From assembly GCF_015191005.1 (NCBI RefSeq), contig NZ_CP040442.1, positions 1,922,001 to 1,986,000 on the forward strand: a stretch of DNA of 64,000 nucleotides, given 5' to 3'. This document shows positions 53,453 to 62,019 of the stretch, piece after piece; within the stretch, counting starts at the first letter, position 1, and each line of letters starts with the position of its first letter. The stretch comes from Kaistella flava (ex Peng et al. 2021). Lineage in GTDB: Bacteria > Bacteroidota > Bacteroidia > Flavobacteriales > Weeksellaceae. The position numbers and the translations under genes are program-made. Below the pieces are notes generated by a model. The model saw nothing but the letters and a program-made list of their open reading frames with translations. It ran no database searches and was not told where the DNA came from.

Positions 53453-54772
53453 TTAAAGAAGTTTACCTGCCAGGAACATTCCGGCGACGGTGAAGTATAT
53501 AATCAAACCAGTAACATCGACTAATGTGGCTACAAAAGGTGCTGAAGAAGTTGCTGGATCCAGCTTAAATTTCTTTAAAACAAAAGGAATCATTGAACCC
53601 GAAAGTGTTCCCCAAAGGATGATTAATAAAAGGGAAACCGCAATACTGAACGCGATATAAATCCAGTGCTCGCCGTAATCATACAAACCTGTTTCTTGCC
53701 AAATCATGATTCTGATAAAACCGATGATTCCCAAAATTCCACCCAGAAAAACTCCGGAGACAATTTCTTTCCGCATAACATACCACCAATCTTTCAGACC
53801 GATTTCCTGCAGTGCCATGGCACGAATAATCAACGTTGCCGCTTGAGAACCGGAGTTACCTCCACTGGAAATAATCAACGGAACAAATAAGGCAAGCACG
53901 ACTGCTTTTTCAATTTCATGTTCGAAGAATCCCATCGCCGAGGCCGTTAACATTTCTGAAAAGAAAAGAATCACCAACCAGGTTCCTCTCTTCTTAATCA
54001 TCTCTGTCCAGGAAGTTTGCGTATACGGCATATCCAACGCATCAACACCCCCGAATTTCTGAATATCTTCGGTGTTTTGTGCTTCAATCTGGTCCAAAAT
54101 ATCATCGATCGTTACGATACCAACCAAAACTCCGCTATCAGTTACGATAGGCAAAGCAGATCGGTCATACTTTTCGAAATAGGTTACCGCATCTTCTTTC
54201 GTAGTGGTTGTTGTAATCGCAACAAAATGATTATCAGTGATTTCTGAAATCAAAGTATCTTCTTCTGCAAGTAATAAGGAACCGATTGCGATATCGTCGA
54301 CCAGGCGGTTTCTTTCATCAACCACATAAAGATGGTTCATGGTTTCTACCTTTTTTCCGACTTTTTTAATTTGTTGAAAACATCTTTTAACGGTCCATTC
54401 TTTACGAATCTGAATATAATACGGCGTCATCAAACGCGCAATAGAATCGACGTGATAACCCAAAAGTTTCAGTGCAATTCTTCTTTCTTGTGGATTAAGA
54501 TGATTGATGGAATACCGAATCAGTTCATCAGGAAAGTCCTCTAAAAGCGCCGTTCTATCATCTGGACTCATTGCATTCAGAATCTCAGAAACCTCCTCAC
54601 TACCAATTCCACGAATGGTTTCTTCCTGAAAATCTGGATCTAAGTGGGAGAATACATCCGCCTTGTACTGCTTAGGAACCTTTAGAAATGCCAAAAGACG
54701 CTCATCAGCTTTAAGTTGGCTGAGCGTTTCTGCAATATCTTGAGGATTAAATATGAGTTCCTGAGTTTCCAA
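53453..54772 (-). CDS. mgtE: Magnesium transporter MgtE
   Basis: A 439-residue magnesium channel/transporter with the typical order: N-terminal helical domain (~1-130, with [17 protein letters not shown]), two CBS domains (~135-260, with [21 protein letters not shown]), and a five-helix membrane domain (~285-439) carrying [20 protein letters not shown], where the conserved aspartate-free [10 protein letters not shown] loop forms part of the pore. Full length. Cytosolic magnesium gates these channels. Confidence 0.94.
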   Translation of the reverse strand: METQELIFNPQDIAETLSQLKADERLLAFLKVPKQYKADVFSHLDPDFQEETIRGIGSEEVSEILNAMSPDDRTALLEDFPDELIRYSINHLNPQERRIALKLLGYHVDSIARLMTPYYIQIRKEWTVKRCFQQIKKVGKKVETMNHLYVVDERNRLVDDIAIGSLLLAEEDTLISEITDNHFVAITTTTTKEDAVTYFEKYDRSALPIVTDSGVLVGIVTIDDILDQIEAQNTEDIQKFGGVDALDMPYTQTSWTEMIKKRGTWLVILFFSEMLTASAMGFFEHEIEKAVVLALFVPLIISSGGNSGSQAATLIIRAMALQEIGLKDWWYVMRKEIVSGVFLGGILGIIGFIRIMIWQETGLYDYGEHWIYIAFSIAVSLLLIILWGTLSGSMIPFVLKKFKLDPATSSAPFVATLVDVTGLIIYFTVAGMFLAGKLL

Positions 54773-54897
54773 AGAGGGTGTTTTTTAGAGAAATGCAAAA
54801 GTAACGAAAATAAAAAAGATGAGAAATTAAAAAAGTTGTAGTTTTGAGAATCAATGGGTGATTTCAACCTATTAACCCTAATTTATAAAAAAATAAA

Positions 54898-55014
54898 ATG
54901 AACAAAATCAGTAAAAGAGACGTAAAATTTTTCCTTTTAGGAATATTCACTTTATTTTTAATCGAAAGTATTTGGAATTGGGAAGCTACACTTTCATCAA
55001 TTCAAAGAGGATGA
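54898..55014 (+). CDS. Short membrane protein (38 residues)
   Basis: ATG 54898 opens a 38-codon frame: a basic start (MNKISKRDVK), one hydrophobic segment (FFLLGIFTLFLIESIW, ~11-26), then NWEATLSSIQRG and TGA. After the stop the frame continues as NDGYNSK to a TAA at 55036, a tail that fits the tails of similar small flavobacterial membrane proteins, so TGA may be a recent nonsense change or read-through. It has an A-rich leader. No known function. The rest of the 54773-55089 gap is plain AT-rich DNA. Confidence 0.5.
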   Translation: MNKISKRDVKFFLLGIFTLFLIESIWNWEATLSSIQRG

Positions 55015-55089
55015 AATGATGGTTATAATTCAAAATAATAACGGTGCTAATTCTAAACTTCTTTAGAAAATGGCTTTAAAAACTCAACC

Positions 55090-55695
55090 ATGAAAAAATT
55101 AATCTTATTCATTTCAGCATTTCTATTCCTGCAGTCTTGTACTCAAAGTAAAGAAACTACCACGTCTCAAAATACTGAAACCAAAGAAGCTTCAATTCTC
55201 GCCACTAAAGAAAATGAAGAAATTACTGCTCTTCATGAAGATGAAAAAAGCAAAGAAAACGAGACTTTAAGAGATCCCGCAAAAGAATGGTTAGAAAGTC
55301 TCTTCAAATGTAGAAACGGAAATCAATTTTGTTTTTACTTGGAAACCGAAGAAAAAGCGACGACCAAAAGATTCTATCAATTTATGATGGATTCTGAACA
55401 AATCTATGGCGCAACCAATTTGTCAGATAAAGAAATGCCACTCGCCAAAAAAAAGAACAAAGAGAAATGGTCAGAGATTTATCCTTTGAGAAAAGATATC
55501 GAGCCATGGTTATTCGGTCGTGGTCAAGATGATATGGAAAATATTAAAAATGTAAAAATTGAGAATATTTCAGATTTAAAATATCGGGTATTTGTAGATT
55601 ATGGCGATCAATACGAAACATTGAGTCAAGTTACTTTAGTAAAAAATAAAAACTCCTATCTCATTGATTATTGCGAGACCGAATTTTTAAATTAA
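55090..55695 (+). CDS. Hypothetical lipoprotein
   Basis: A 201-residue protein with lipobox FLQSC (Cys at residue ~17), followed by a long acidic/threonine-rich linker (~20-60) and a compact C-terminal part with FKCRNGNQFCFYLETEE and KYRVFVDYGDQYE. Two cysteines in CRNGNQFC could form a disulfide. No family was recognised. Rightward, possibly read with the following genes from its own promoter. Confidence 0.75.
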   Translation: MKKLILFISAFLFLQSCTQSKETTTSQNTETKEASILATKENEEITALHEDEKSKENETLRDPAKEWLESLFKCRNGNQFCFYLETEEKATTKRFYQFMMDSEQIYGATNLSDKEMPLAKKKNKEKWSEIYPLRKDIEPWLFGRGQDDMENIKNVKIENISDLKYRVFVDYGDQYETLSQVTLVKNKNSYLIDYCETEFLN

Positions 55696-55757
55696 ATCTT
55701 AACAAATTTAACTTTCCTTTAAAACAGTTTAAAAGACTAATTCCTTAAATTTACGTC

Positions 55758-56387
55758 ATGAAAACCTTTGGCAGAGATTTACTCACAAAAATACAACAGG
55801 CAACACTTCACGGTGAAGCCGCCCACGAAATTTATTCCCCACCTTATCGACCACTTTATTCTTACGACGAAATTTTAACTAAAAATCCAAAATTCGCCGC
55901 GGTCAATATTCTATTATATTTAAAGGATAATGAATGGTATTTGCCACTCATCGTTCGCAGCGAAAATGAACGCGACCGACACAGCGGACAAATTTCTTTA
56001 CCAGGTGGAAAAAAAGAAGATTTCGATCCTAATTTTGGAGCAACTGCCAAACGCGAAACTTCGGAAGAAGTAGGAATCGATGAACATTATATTAGAATCA
56101 TCCGAGAACTTTCGCCAATTTACATCCCGCCGAGCAACTTTTACGTGAAAGCGTTCGTTTCCTACACCAAGAAAAATCCTGAATTTATTCTTCAGGAAAC
56201 CGAAGCAGTTGAGTTGATTGAATTCCCAATTTCCTCTATTTTAAATTTGGCTAACGAACCTGAAATGAGAGTTTTACCAAGTTCCCGTGGCGTAAAAGTT
56301 CCGGTAATCGATTTCAACGGCTATATCATTTGGGGCGCGACTTCGATGATATTAAGCGAGTTTAGTCAGTTATTGAAAAATTTGTAA
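55758..56387 (+). CDS. Nudix hydrolase, CoA pyrophosphatase-like
   Basis: A 209-residue Nudix enzyme. The Nudix box is seen as GGKKEDFDPNF then TAKRETSEEVGI (~84-107), with the upstream SLPGG and the LIVRSENERDRHSGQ segment typical of the CoA diphosphatase branch (Nudt7/YeaB-like), which cleaves CoA and derivatives. The final part has VPVIDFNGYIIWGATSMIL, also typical. It lies 26 bases before the acyltransferase gene. Confidence 0.87.
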   Translation: MKTFGRDLLTKIQQATLHGEAAHEIYSPPYRPLYSYDEILTKNPKFAAVNILLYLKDNEWYLPLIVRSENERDRHSGQISLPGGKKEDFDPNFGATAKRETSEEVGIDEHYIRIIRELSPIYIPPSNFYVKAFVSYTKKNPEFILQETEAVELIEFPISSILNLANEPEMRVLPSSRGVKVPVIDFNGYIIWGATSMILSEFSQLLKNL

Positions 56388-56412
56388 ATTCGCGAACTAT
56401 GTTAATTAGATA

Positions 56413-57210
56413 ATGGCCAAGAAAAATATTTTCACGGATGCCTTTGGTAATCTGTATTTCCTGAAAAGATTGATTATTTTCATCTTAGGAATGGTTTCCT
56501 ACAGACGGTTCAATGGATTTAATAAATTGAAGATTTCCGGTACCGAAAACTTAGTTGACCTCCCGGATTCCAATGTGCTTTTCGTCTCCAATCATCAAAC
56601 GTATTTCGCTGATGTTGCGGCGATGTATCAGGCTTTTTGTGCGGTAAACAATGGTTATTTAAATTCAATTAAAAATCCAATTTATCTCTTAAATCCAAAA
56701 GTTGATATTTATTATGTTGCGGCTGAAGAAACCATGAACAAAGGTTTCATGACGAAGGTTTTCAAGTTGGCCGGCGCCGTTACTGTAAAAAGAACTTGGC
56801 GAGCAGAAGGTCACAACGTGAACAGAATGGTGGATTTAACGGAAGTTGAAAACATTATGAAAGCACTCGACAATGGTTGGGTGATTACCTTTCCTCAAGG
56901 AACAACTTCCGCCTTTGCACAAGGTAGAAAAGGAACGGCGAAATTGGTTAAGAATCAGAAGCCAATTGTAATTCCGATAAAAATTAATGGTTTCCGTCGC
57001 GCTTTTGATAAAAAAGGTTTGCGGGTGAAAGTAACTGGCTGTAAACCAACAATGGAATTCAAACCTGCGCTGGACATTGATTACGAGAAAGATGACGCTC
57101 GTGTTATCATGCACAAAATCATGGTTGCTATAGAACAAACCGAGGATTTTAATGTCCTTCATGAATATGATGAAGAGCTTAAAGCACAGAAAACCGAAGT
57201 TAAAAATTAA
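56413..57210 (+). CDS. 1-acyl-sn-glycerol-3-phosphate acyltransferase (PlsC-like)
   Basis: A 265-residue membrane-associated acyltransferase with one N-terminal hydrophobic segment (LKRLIIFILGMVSY). Motif I reads NHQTYFAD, with five residues between the histidine and aspartate instead of the usual four. Motif III reads FPQGTTSAFAQGRKGTAKL, i.e. FPEGT with Q for E. Such variants are common in flavobacterial homologues as I recall, but activity on lysophosphatidate is unproven. It likely forms an operon with the Nudix and next lipoprotein genes. Confidence 0.83.
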   Translation: MAKKNIFTDAFGNLYFLKRLIIFILGMVSYRRFNGFNKLKISGTENLVDLPDSNVLFVSNHQTYFADVAAMYQAFCAVNNGYLNSIKNPIYLLNPKVDIYYVAAEETMNKGFMTKVFKLAGAVTVKRTWRAEGHNVNRMVDLTEVENIMKALDNGWVITFPQGTTSAFAQGRKGTAKLVKNQKPIVIPIKINGFRRAFDKKGLRVKVTGCKPTMEFKPALDIDYEKDDARVIMHKIMVAIEQTEDFNVLHEYDEELKAQKTEVKN

Positions 57211-57221
57211 TAATAGTTGCA

Positions 57222-57668
57222 ATGAAAAAACTAATTTTTGTGGTTCTACTAATAATTTTAGCGGGATGCAACAGTAGAAGTAATCAAACCAAATATACTG
57301 ATTTCGATTATAGTTTTGCGCGTAGTGGCGGCCTTTCTCCTATCTATGAAAACTTGCTTATTAAAGGAAATAAGGTTCATTATTCGTTTGAAGGACAAGG
57401 AAAGAAGGTTAAAAAAGATTTCATTATTTCTAATGATGATTTGATAAAAATAGAAAATACACTTACTGAAAATAAGTTTACAAAAATTCAGCAGGATTAT
57501 AAGAAATTATACGATAACATTTCTGTTGAAATCAATGTTAAAAAAGGAAACAACGCTGGTAGTAAAACTGATGCTTCTTTAATTATGCAAAAAAATAAAA
57601 ATCATTGGGAAAAGATCGTTAGTGCTTTTCAGCAAGTAATTGACAGCAATATAAAATCCGAATCTTAA
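57222..57668 (+). CDS. Hypothetical lipoprotein
   Basis: A 148-residue protein with lipobox ILAGC (Cys at residue 15), then FDYSFARSGGLSPIYENLLI and a lysine-rich remainder. No known family or catalytic motif. It starts 12 bases after the acyltransferase gene, so it is probably in the same operon. Function unknown. Confidence 0.75.
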   Translation: MKKLIFVVLLIILAGCNSRSNQTKYTDFDYSFARSGGLSPIYENLLIKGNKVHYSFEGQGKKVKKDFIISNDDLIKIENTLTENKFTKIQQDYKKLYDNISVEINVKKGNNAGSKTDASLIMQKNKNHWEKIVSAFQQVIDSNIKSES

Positions 57669-57687
57669 AAATAATTCGACCAGACTG

Positions 57688-58224
57688 ATGCAAAATATCT
57701 TCGCGGAATCTAAAAACAAAACCAGAGTTCTCGTTCTAAGCTCCCAACCTTCTGTAATGAAATTATTACTCGATGTACTTAATTTTCACGCAAAGGATTT
57801 TGACTTTTATTTAGCAAACGGGGTCTTTAATAATTCAAATAGCGATTTTGTTATTCTGGAAACTTCTGACCTGGAAAAAGCGGCCTCTTTTGAACCAAAC
57901 ATCGTTTTAATTACGTCCGAAATATCTGGCGAACAAATAGTTCCGGTTATTGAAAAAATAACTCCAGGTGGTGTTTTAGTCTATGATTCTAACATCGCTG
58001 ATATTGTTGAACAATCATTAAACTTCTTTAGAAAATTAGAATATTCAGGAACGGCTTTTTCGAAATCAAATTCTAATTTCGCGCTCCAAACCAATATTGG
58101 GGAAATTCCTATTTCGTCTTCTGATGAAAATTTAATTAAAAATATCGACGGTTTAAAATTACTTTCTCAGCAATTTGGCGTGATGGAAGAGGATTTCTAC
58201 GAACCTGTTATGAGTTTTGAGTAA
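57688..58224 (+). CDS. Unknown protein resembling a degenerate Mur ligase core
   Basis: A 178-residue cytoplasmic protein of unknown role. Its first half follows the layout of the central domain of MurC/Mpl ligases: VLVLSSQPSVMKLLLDVLNF (where a ligase has a GTHGKTT P-loop then LHVL), FDFYLANGVFN, SDFVILETSD (ligase IIEGDE), FEPNIVLITSEIS (ligase IAVITNIE) and ITPGGVLVYD. The P-loop glycine/lysine/threonine residues and the downstream catalytic domain are absent. So it may be a non-catalytic relative; this is my reading, not a proven homology. It precedes hmgA by 74 bases. Confidence 0.6.
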   Translation: MQNIFAESKNKTRVLVLSSQPSVMKLLLDVLNFHAKDFDFYLANGVFNNSNSDFVILETSDLEKAASFEPNIVLITSEISGEQIVPVIEKITPGGVLVYDSNIADIVEQSLNFFRKLEYSGTAFSKSNSNFALQTNIGEIPISSSDENLIKNIDGLKLLSQQFGVMEEDFYEPVMSFE

Positions 58225-58298
58225 ATAGAAAAACCTTTCCATATCCTTTATCGGAAGTCTGAAAATTTCATTAAATTTACCTATCAAAAATTGTAAAA

Positions 58299-59486
58299 AT
58301 GAGTTATCAGCAATCCGGAAAAATCCCACCAAAAAGACATACTGTTTTCAAATCACAGGATGATCAATTTTATTACGAGCAACTTTTCGGTACCGAAGGA
58401 TTTCATGGTATTTCATCGCTCTTATATCACATCCATCGGCCAACGCAGATTAAATCAATCAGCGAACCGAAAGATGTTTCGCCAAAAATTGCGGTTAATA
58501 AAAACGTAACGCCACGAATGTTCAAAGGAATGAACGTAACTCCGGAGAACGATTTTATAGATAGTCGCAAAATTTTATTGGTTAACAACGACTTAAAGTT
58601 AGGCCTTGCAAAACCTAAAAAATCAACCGATTATTTTTATAAAAATGCTGAATGCGACGAACTTCTTTTCATCCATGAAGGAAGCGGAACACTGAAAACA
58701 TTCCTCGGAAACCTTGATTTTTCTTACGGTGATTATCTCATTATTCCGAGAGGAACCATCTACTCCATAGAATTTAAAGACGAAAAAAATACGCTTCTTT
58801 TTATAGAAAGCCACTCTCCTATTAATACTCCGAAACGCTACAGAAATGAGTTTGGCCAAATGCTGGAACATTCTCCATTTTGCGAACGAGATATGATTGC
58901 TCCCACTTTTGTGGAACCTATCGATGAGAAAGGAGACTTTTTAATTAAAGTAAAAAAAGAAGATCAAATCTGGGATTTCATTTACGCCACGCATCCATTT
59001 GATGTCGTTGGTTGGGATGGTTATTTCTATCCTTATAAATTTAATATCAAAAACTTCGAGCCGATTACAGGACGCGTTCATTTACCGCCGCCGATTCATC
59101 AAAATTTCGAAGCACATAACTTCGTAGTTTGTTCGTTTGTAGCGAGAATGTACGATTATCATCCACAAGCGATTCCGGCACCTTATAATCATTCCAACAT
59201 CGATTCTGATGAAGTTCTCTTTTATACCGAAGGTGATTTTATGAGCCGAAACCATATCGATTTAATGGATTTCACGCTTCATCCAGGCGGAATTGTTCAC
59301 GGACCACACCCTGGCGCAATGGAACGCAGCATTGGTAAAAAATCTACGGAAGAATTTGCCGTGATGGTCGATCCTTTCAGACCTTTTAAAATTACCGAGG
59401 AAGCGATGAAAGTCGAAGATCCTTCTTATAAAACTTCTTGGCTGGAAGATGAAGATCATTCATTGAAAGATCGCAGTCAAGAGTAA
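58299..59486 (+). CDS. hmgA: Homogentisate 1,2-dioxygenase
   Basis: A 395-residue iron dioxygenase that opens the ring of homogentisate to maleylacetoacetate in tyrosine breakdown. Iron ligands of the family are recognisable in PYNHSNIDSDEVLFYTEGDF (His and Glu, ~297-316) and GPHPGAME (His, ~332-339). The protein is shorter than the animal enzyme (~440) but usual for this bacterial type. It heads the tyrosine degradation gene set that continues to fahA. Confidence 0.93.
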   Translation: MSYQQSGKIPPKRHTVFKSQDDQFYYEQLFGTEGFHGISSLLYHIHRPTQIKSISEPKDVSPKIAVNKNVTPRMFKGMNVTPENDFIDSRKILLVNNDLKLGLAKPKKSTDYFYKNAECDELLFIHEGSGTLKTFLGNLDFSYGDYLIIPRGTIYSIEFKDEKNTLLFIESHSPINTPKRYRNEFGQMLEHSPFCERDMIAPTFVEPIDEKGDFLIKVKKEDQIWDFIYATHPFDVVGWDGYFYPYKFNIKNFEPITGRVHLPPPIHQNFEAHNFVVCSFVARMYDYHPQAIPAPYNHSNIDSDEVLFYTEGDFMSRNHIDLMDFTLHPGGIVHGPHPGAMERSIGKKSTEEFAVMVDPFRPFKITEEAMKVEDPSYKTSWLEDEDHSLKDRSQE

Positions 59487-59587
59487 TCCCTTTTATGACA
59501 TTTATCAAAACTGATATTGCTCATTTCAATTCTGAAATGAAATAATTACTTTTGAGAAGCAAACAACAGCAAATAAAAAATAAAAAT

Positions 59588-60868
59588 ATGATTCAGTATG
59601 TCAGTGCAGAAGATGCAATTTCATTAATAAAAAGTGGCGACCGGATTTTTTCTCACGGAAGCGCATGTACTCCAAATCTATTGATTACCGAATTGGCCAA
59701 TCAATCGTCTCGTTTAAGAGATGTAGAATTCGTTTCGATTACGCAGCAGGGAAATGTAGAAGTTGCCAAACCTCAATATAAAGACAGTTTCTATATCAAC
59801 TCCTTATTCGTTTCTACGCCGGTAAGAGAAGCAGTAAATTCTGATCGTGGAGATTTCGTACCTGTTTTCTTAAGTGAAATTCCAATTTTATTTAAAAGAG
59901 GAATGCTTCCACTTGACGTAGCAATGATTACCGTTTCTCCACCTGATATTCATGGATATTGCACATTGGGAACCTCTATCGACGTAGCAAGAAGTGCGGT
60001 AGATACTGCAAAAATAATTATTGCACAGGTTAATCCAAGAATGCCGAGAACTCATGGTGATGGAATGATTCATTATTCTAAAATCGATAAAATGGTTTGG
60101 CATGAAGAAGAACTATTGACCGTTGATTACGGCGCAAAAGTCGGTGCCGACGAAATGCTGATCGGTAAAAATGTTGCAGAATTGATCGACGACCGATCTA
60201 CTTTACAAATGGGAATCGGAACCATTCCGGATGCGGTTTTAAAATGCCTTCACAATCACAAAGATTTAGGAGTTCATACCGAAATGATCAGCGACGGAAT
60301 TGTAGATTTGGTAGCAAATGACATTATAACTAATAAATACAAAGGAACTCATTGCAACAGAACGATTACCAGTTTCGCCTTTGGAACAAGAAAATTGTAT
60401 GACTACATTGATGATAATCCATCTTTCGAATTTATGGATGTAGAACATGTGAACTATCCGATTAATATCATGAAAAATCAAAAAATGGTCGCGATTAACT
60501 CCGCCATTGAAATTGATTTAACAGGACAGGTTTGCGCAGATTCTATCGGAACTTATCAATTTAGTGGAATTGGTGGTCAAATGGATTTCATGCGTGGTGC
60601 TGCACTTTCTGACGGTGGAAAACCCATCATCGCAATTTCTTCAAGAACCAGAAAAGGAATTCCTAGAATTGCCCCTTTCTTAAAACAAGGAGCCGGCGTG
60701 GTGACTACAAGAGGACATATTCATTATGTAGTTACAGAATATGGTGTTGCGTACTTATATGGTAAAAATTTACGTCAAAGAGCAAAAGCGCTTATTGAAA
60801 TCGCACATCCTGATGATAGAGAAATGCTGGATGCAGCAGCCTTTGAGAGATTTAAAGTATTGGTTTAA
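59588..60868 (+). CDS. Acetyl-CoA hydrolase/transferase family protein
   Basis: A 426-residue CoA-transferase family I protein (acetyl-CoA hydrolase or 4-hydroxybutyrate CoA-transferase type). Conserved parts: GDRIFSHGSACTPN (~17-30), MGIGTIPDAVL (~203-213) and the likely catalytic glutamate in HTEMISDGIVDL (~222-233). The start is ATG 59588, since an upstream TTG falls inside the -7 box TACTTTTG (59547-59554). Placed between hmgA and hppD, it may activate or recycle the acetoacetate from tyrosine; that is inference. Confidence 0.85.
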   Translation: MIQYVSAEDAISLIKSGDRIFSHGSACTPNLLITELANQSSRLRDVEFVSITQQGNVEVAKPQYKDSFYINSLFVSTPVREAVNSDRGDFVPVFLSEIPILFKRGMLPLDVAMITVSPPDIHGYCTLGTSIDVARSAVDTAKIIIAQVNPRMPRTHGDGMIHYSKIDKMVWHEEELLTVDYGAKVGADEMLIGKNVAELIDDRSTLQMGIGTIPDAVLKCLHNHKDLGVHTEMISDGIVDLVANDIITNKYKGTHCNRTITSFAFGTRKLYDYIDDNPSFEFMDVEHVNYPINIMKNQKMVAINSAIEIDLTGQVCADSIGTYQFSGIGGQMDFMRGAALSDGGKPIIAISSRTRKGIPRIAPFLKQGAGVVTTRGHIHYVVTEYGVAYLYGKNLRQRAKALIEIAHPDDREMLDAAAFERFKVLV

Positions 60869-60882
60869 ATAATCAAATATAT

Positions 60883-60916
60883 AAATCCTCAATGAAAATT
60901 GGGGATTTTTTTTTAT
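60883..60916 (+). terminator. Rho-independent terminator of the CoA-transferase gene
   Basis: Arms AAATCCTCAAT and ATTGGGGATTT (one C/G variation) with a 4-base loop and a long T-run, 14 bases after the stop codon. Confidence 0.9.
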
Positions 60917-60998
60917 CACTGTTTTATGTTAAAATAAAGTATTATTGAAAAAAAGTATTAAATAATCACTTATGTAATCATTTATTTGTGAGGATCAT

Positions 60999-61006
60999 TA
61001 TATTTG
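60999..61006 (+). promoter_or_regulatory. -7 box before the 61031 gene
   Basis: TATATTTG matches TAnnTTTG. A TTG inside it is an unlikely start codon; the next TTG, at 61031, lies 25 bases on. Confidence 0.55.
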
Positions 61007-61030
61007 CGAACGAAAAGAAAAAAAAATAAT

Positions 61031-61813
61031 TTGGAAAAGATTTATAACTCAATAAAAGAAGATATCAAAAATCATCCTGAAGTGAAGTCATCACTGTTAG
61101 GAATGGTTGGTGAATGGAAAAGAAGTCAGTTTGTTATTCTTGCAGAGATTATTTCTAAAAATCTTCAACAATCTTTAACTGATGACAGAAGACTAAGTCT
61201 CGGAACTACAATTTCTGCGATTACTTTACAACGCTTTTATGAAAACGAATATCAAATTAAAACGCACAATGATTTGCGCTTTATCAAGACATTAGATAAA
61301 CTTTGCATCTTCCTCGGGAAAACTAATTTAAATGATTATATCCATCAGAATTTTCAGCAGGAAGATATTTTAAAACCAACTAAAGAAATCAACAATCACT
61401 TGTCTGATAAAGAGTTGATTACTAAGTTTTGCGAATTTCAGTTTGAAGCTCTCAACTATTTACCATCAGTAAACCTGGAGAAACTTTCAACTACGCTCTG
61501 TAAAGATTCCCCTTTATTACAACGCACAGCTCAATATCTTGAGGAAAAAAGTAAAAATAATCTGACTTTTGTTAACGACAACAATCGTTCGAATTATGAA
61601 ATCTTTCAAATCACTATGGTTTCAGATGATTCTGAATTAAAAGTACTTAAAACAAAGGAATTTTGGAATTTAGTTTTTAAAGACGATCAAGAAAACAGTT
61701 ATATCGTACATCATTTGAATACGCAGTTTTACTTTATAAAAAATCTGGACGATCAATGGAAAATCTGGGACAACTTTAATCCCGATTACAACAACATATT
61801 AAAAATAAACTAA
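61031..61813 (+). CDS. Hypothetical protein in the tyrosine cluster
   Basis: A protein of about 260 residues, no signal peptide, mostly helical, with a conserved-looking middle (ISAITLQRFYENEYQIKTHN and RFIKTLDKLCIFLGKTNLNDY). The latter resembles the N-terminal helix-turn-helix-like region seen in some flavobacterial regulators, but that is uncertain. No family was recognised. The start is uncertain: no ATG fits, and TTG 61031 in an A-rich leader is preferred because the earlier TTG lies in a -7 box. A C-terminal part has HHLNTQFYFIKN and DDQWKIWDNF. Confidence 0.6.
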   Translation: MEKIYNSIKEDIKNHPEVKSSLLGMVGEWKRSQFVILAEIISKNLQQSLTDDRRLSLGTTISAITLQRFYENEYQIKTHNDLRFIKTLDKLCIFLGKTNLNDYIHQNFQQEDILKPTKEINNHLSDKELITKFCEFQFEALNYLPSVNLEKLSTTLCKDSPLLQRTAQYLEEKSKNNLTFVNDNNRSNYEIFQITMVSDDSELKVLKTKEFWNLVFKDDQENSYIVHHLNTQFYFIKNLDDQWKIWDNFNPDYNNILKIN

Positions 61814-61834
61814 GCCACTCGACCGGCTTAGTTT
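61807..61834 (+). terminator. Hairpin terminator overlapping the stop of the 61031 gene
   Basis: Arms AAACTAAGCC (61807-61816, containing the stop codon) and GGCTTAGTTT (61825-61834), 8-base loop. The T-rich tail is weak. Confidence 0.6.
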
Positions 61835-62019
61835 AAATTATTTGCGCTTTTAGAATCATCTTGCGTGTTGCTTTTCAGCACTGCAAATATATATTGAATT
61901 TTTCTCAAAACTTAGACATAAAAAAACTTAAAAATACATATCATCATCTATATTTCATTATATTCTGATTTTAGTACTCCTAAAATTTTTGTACTTTGCA
62001 TTATTAAAAACAGAATAAA

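Noticed and set aside
54898..55038. Selenocysteine use at TGA 55012
   Set aside because: No selenocysteine insertion element or selenoprotein family; a mutation or normal stop is simpler.
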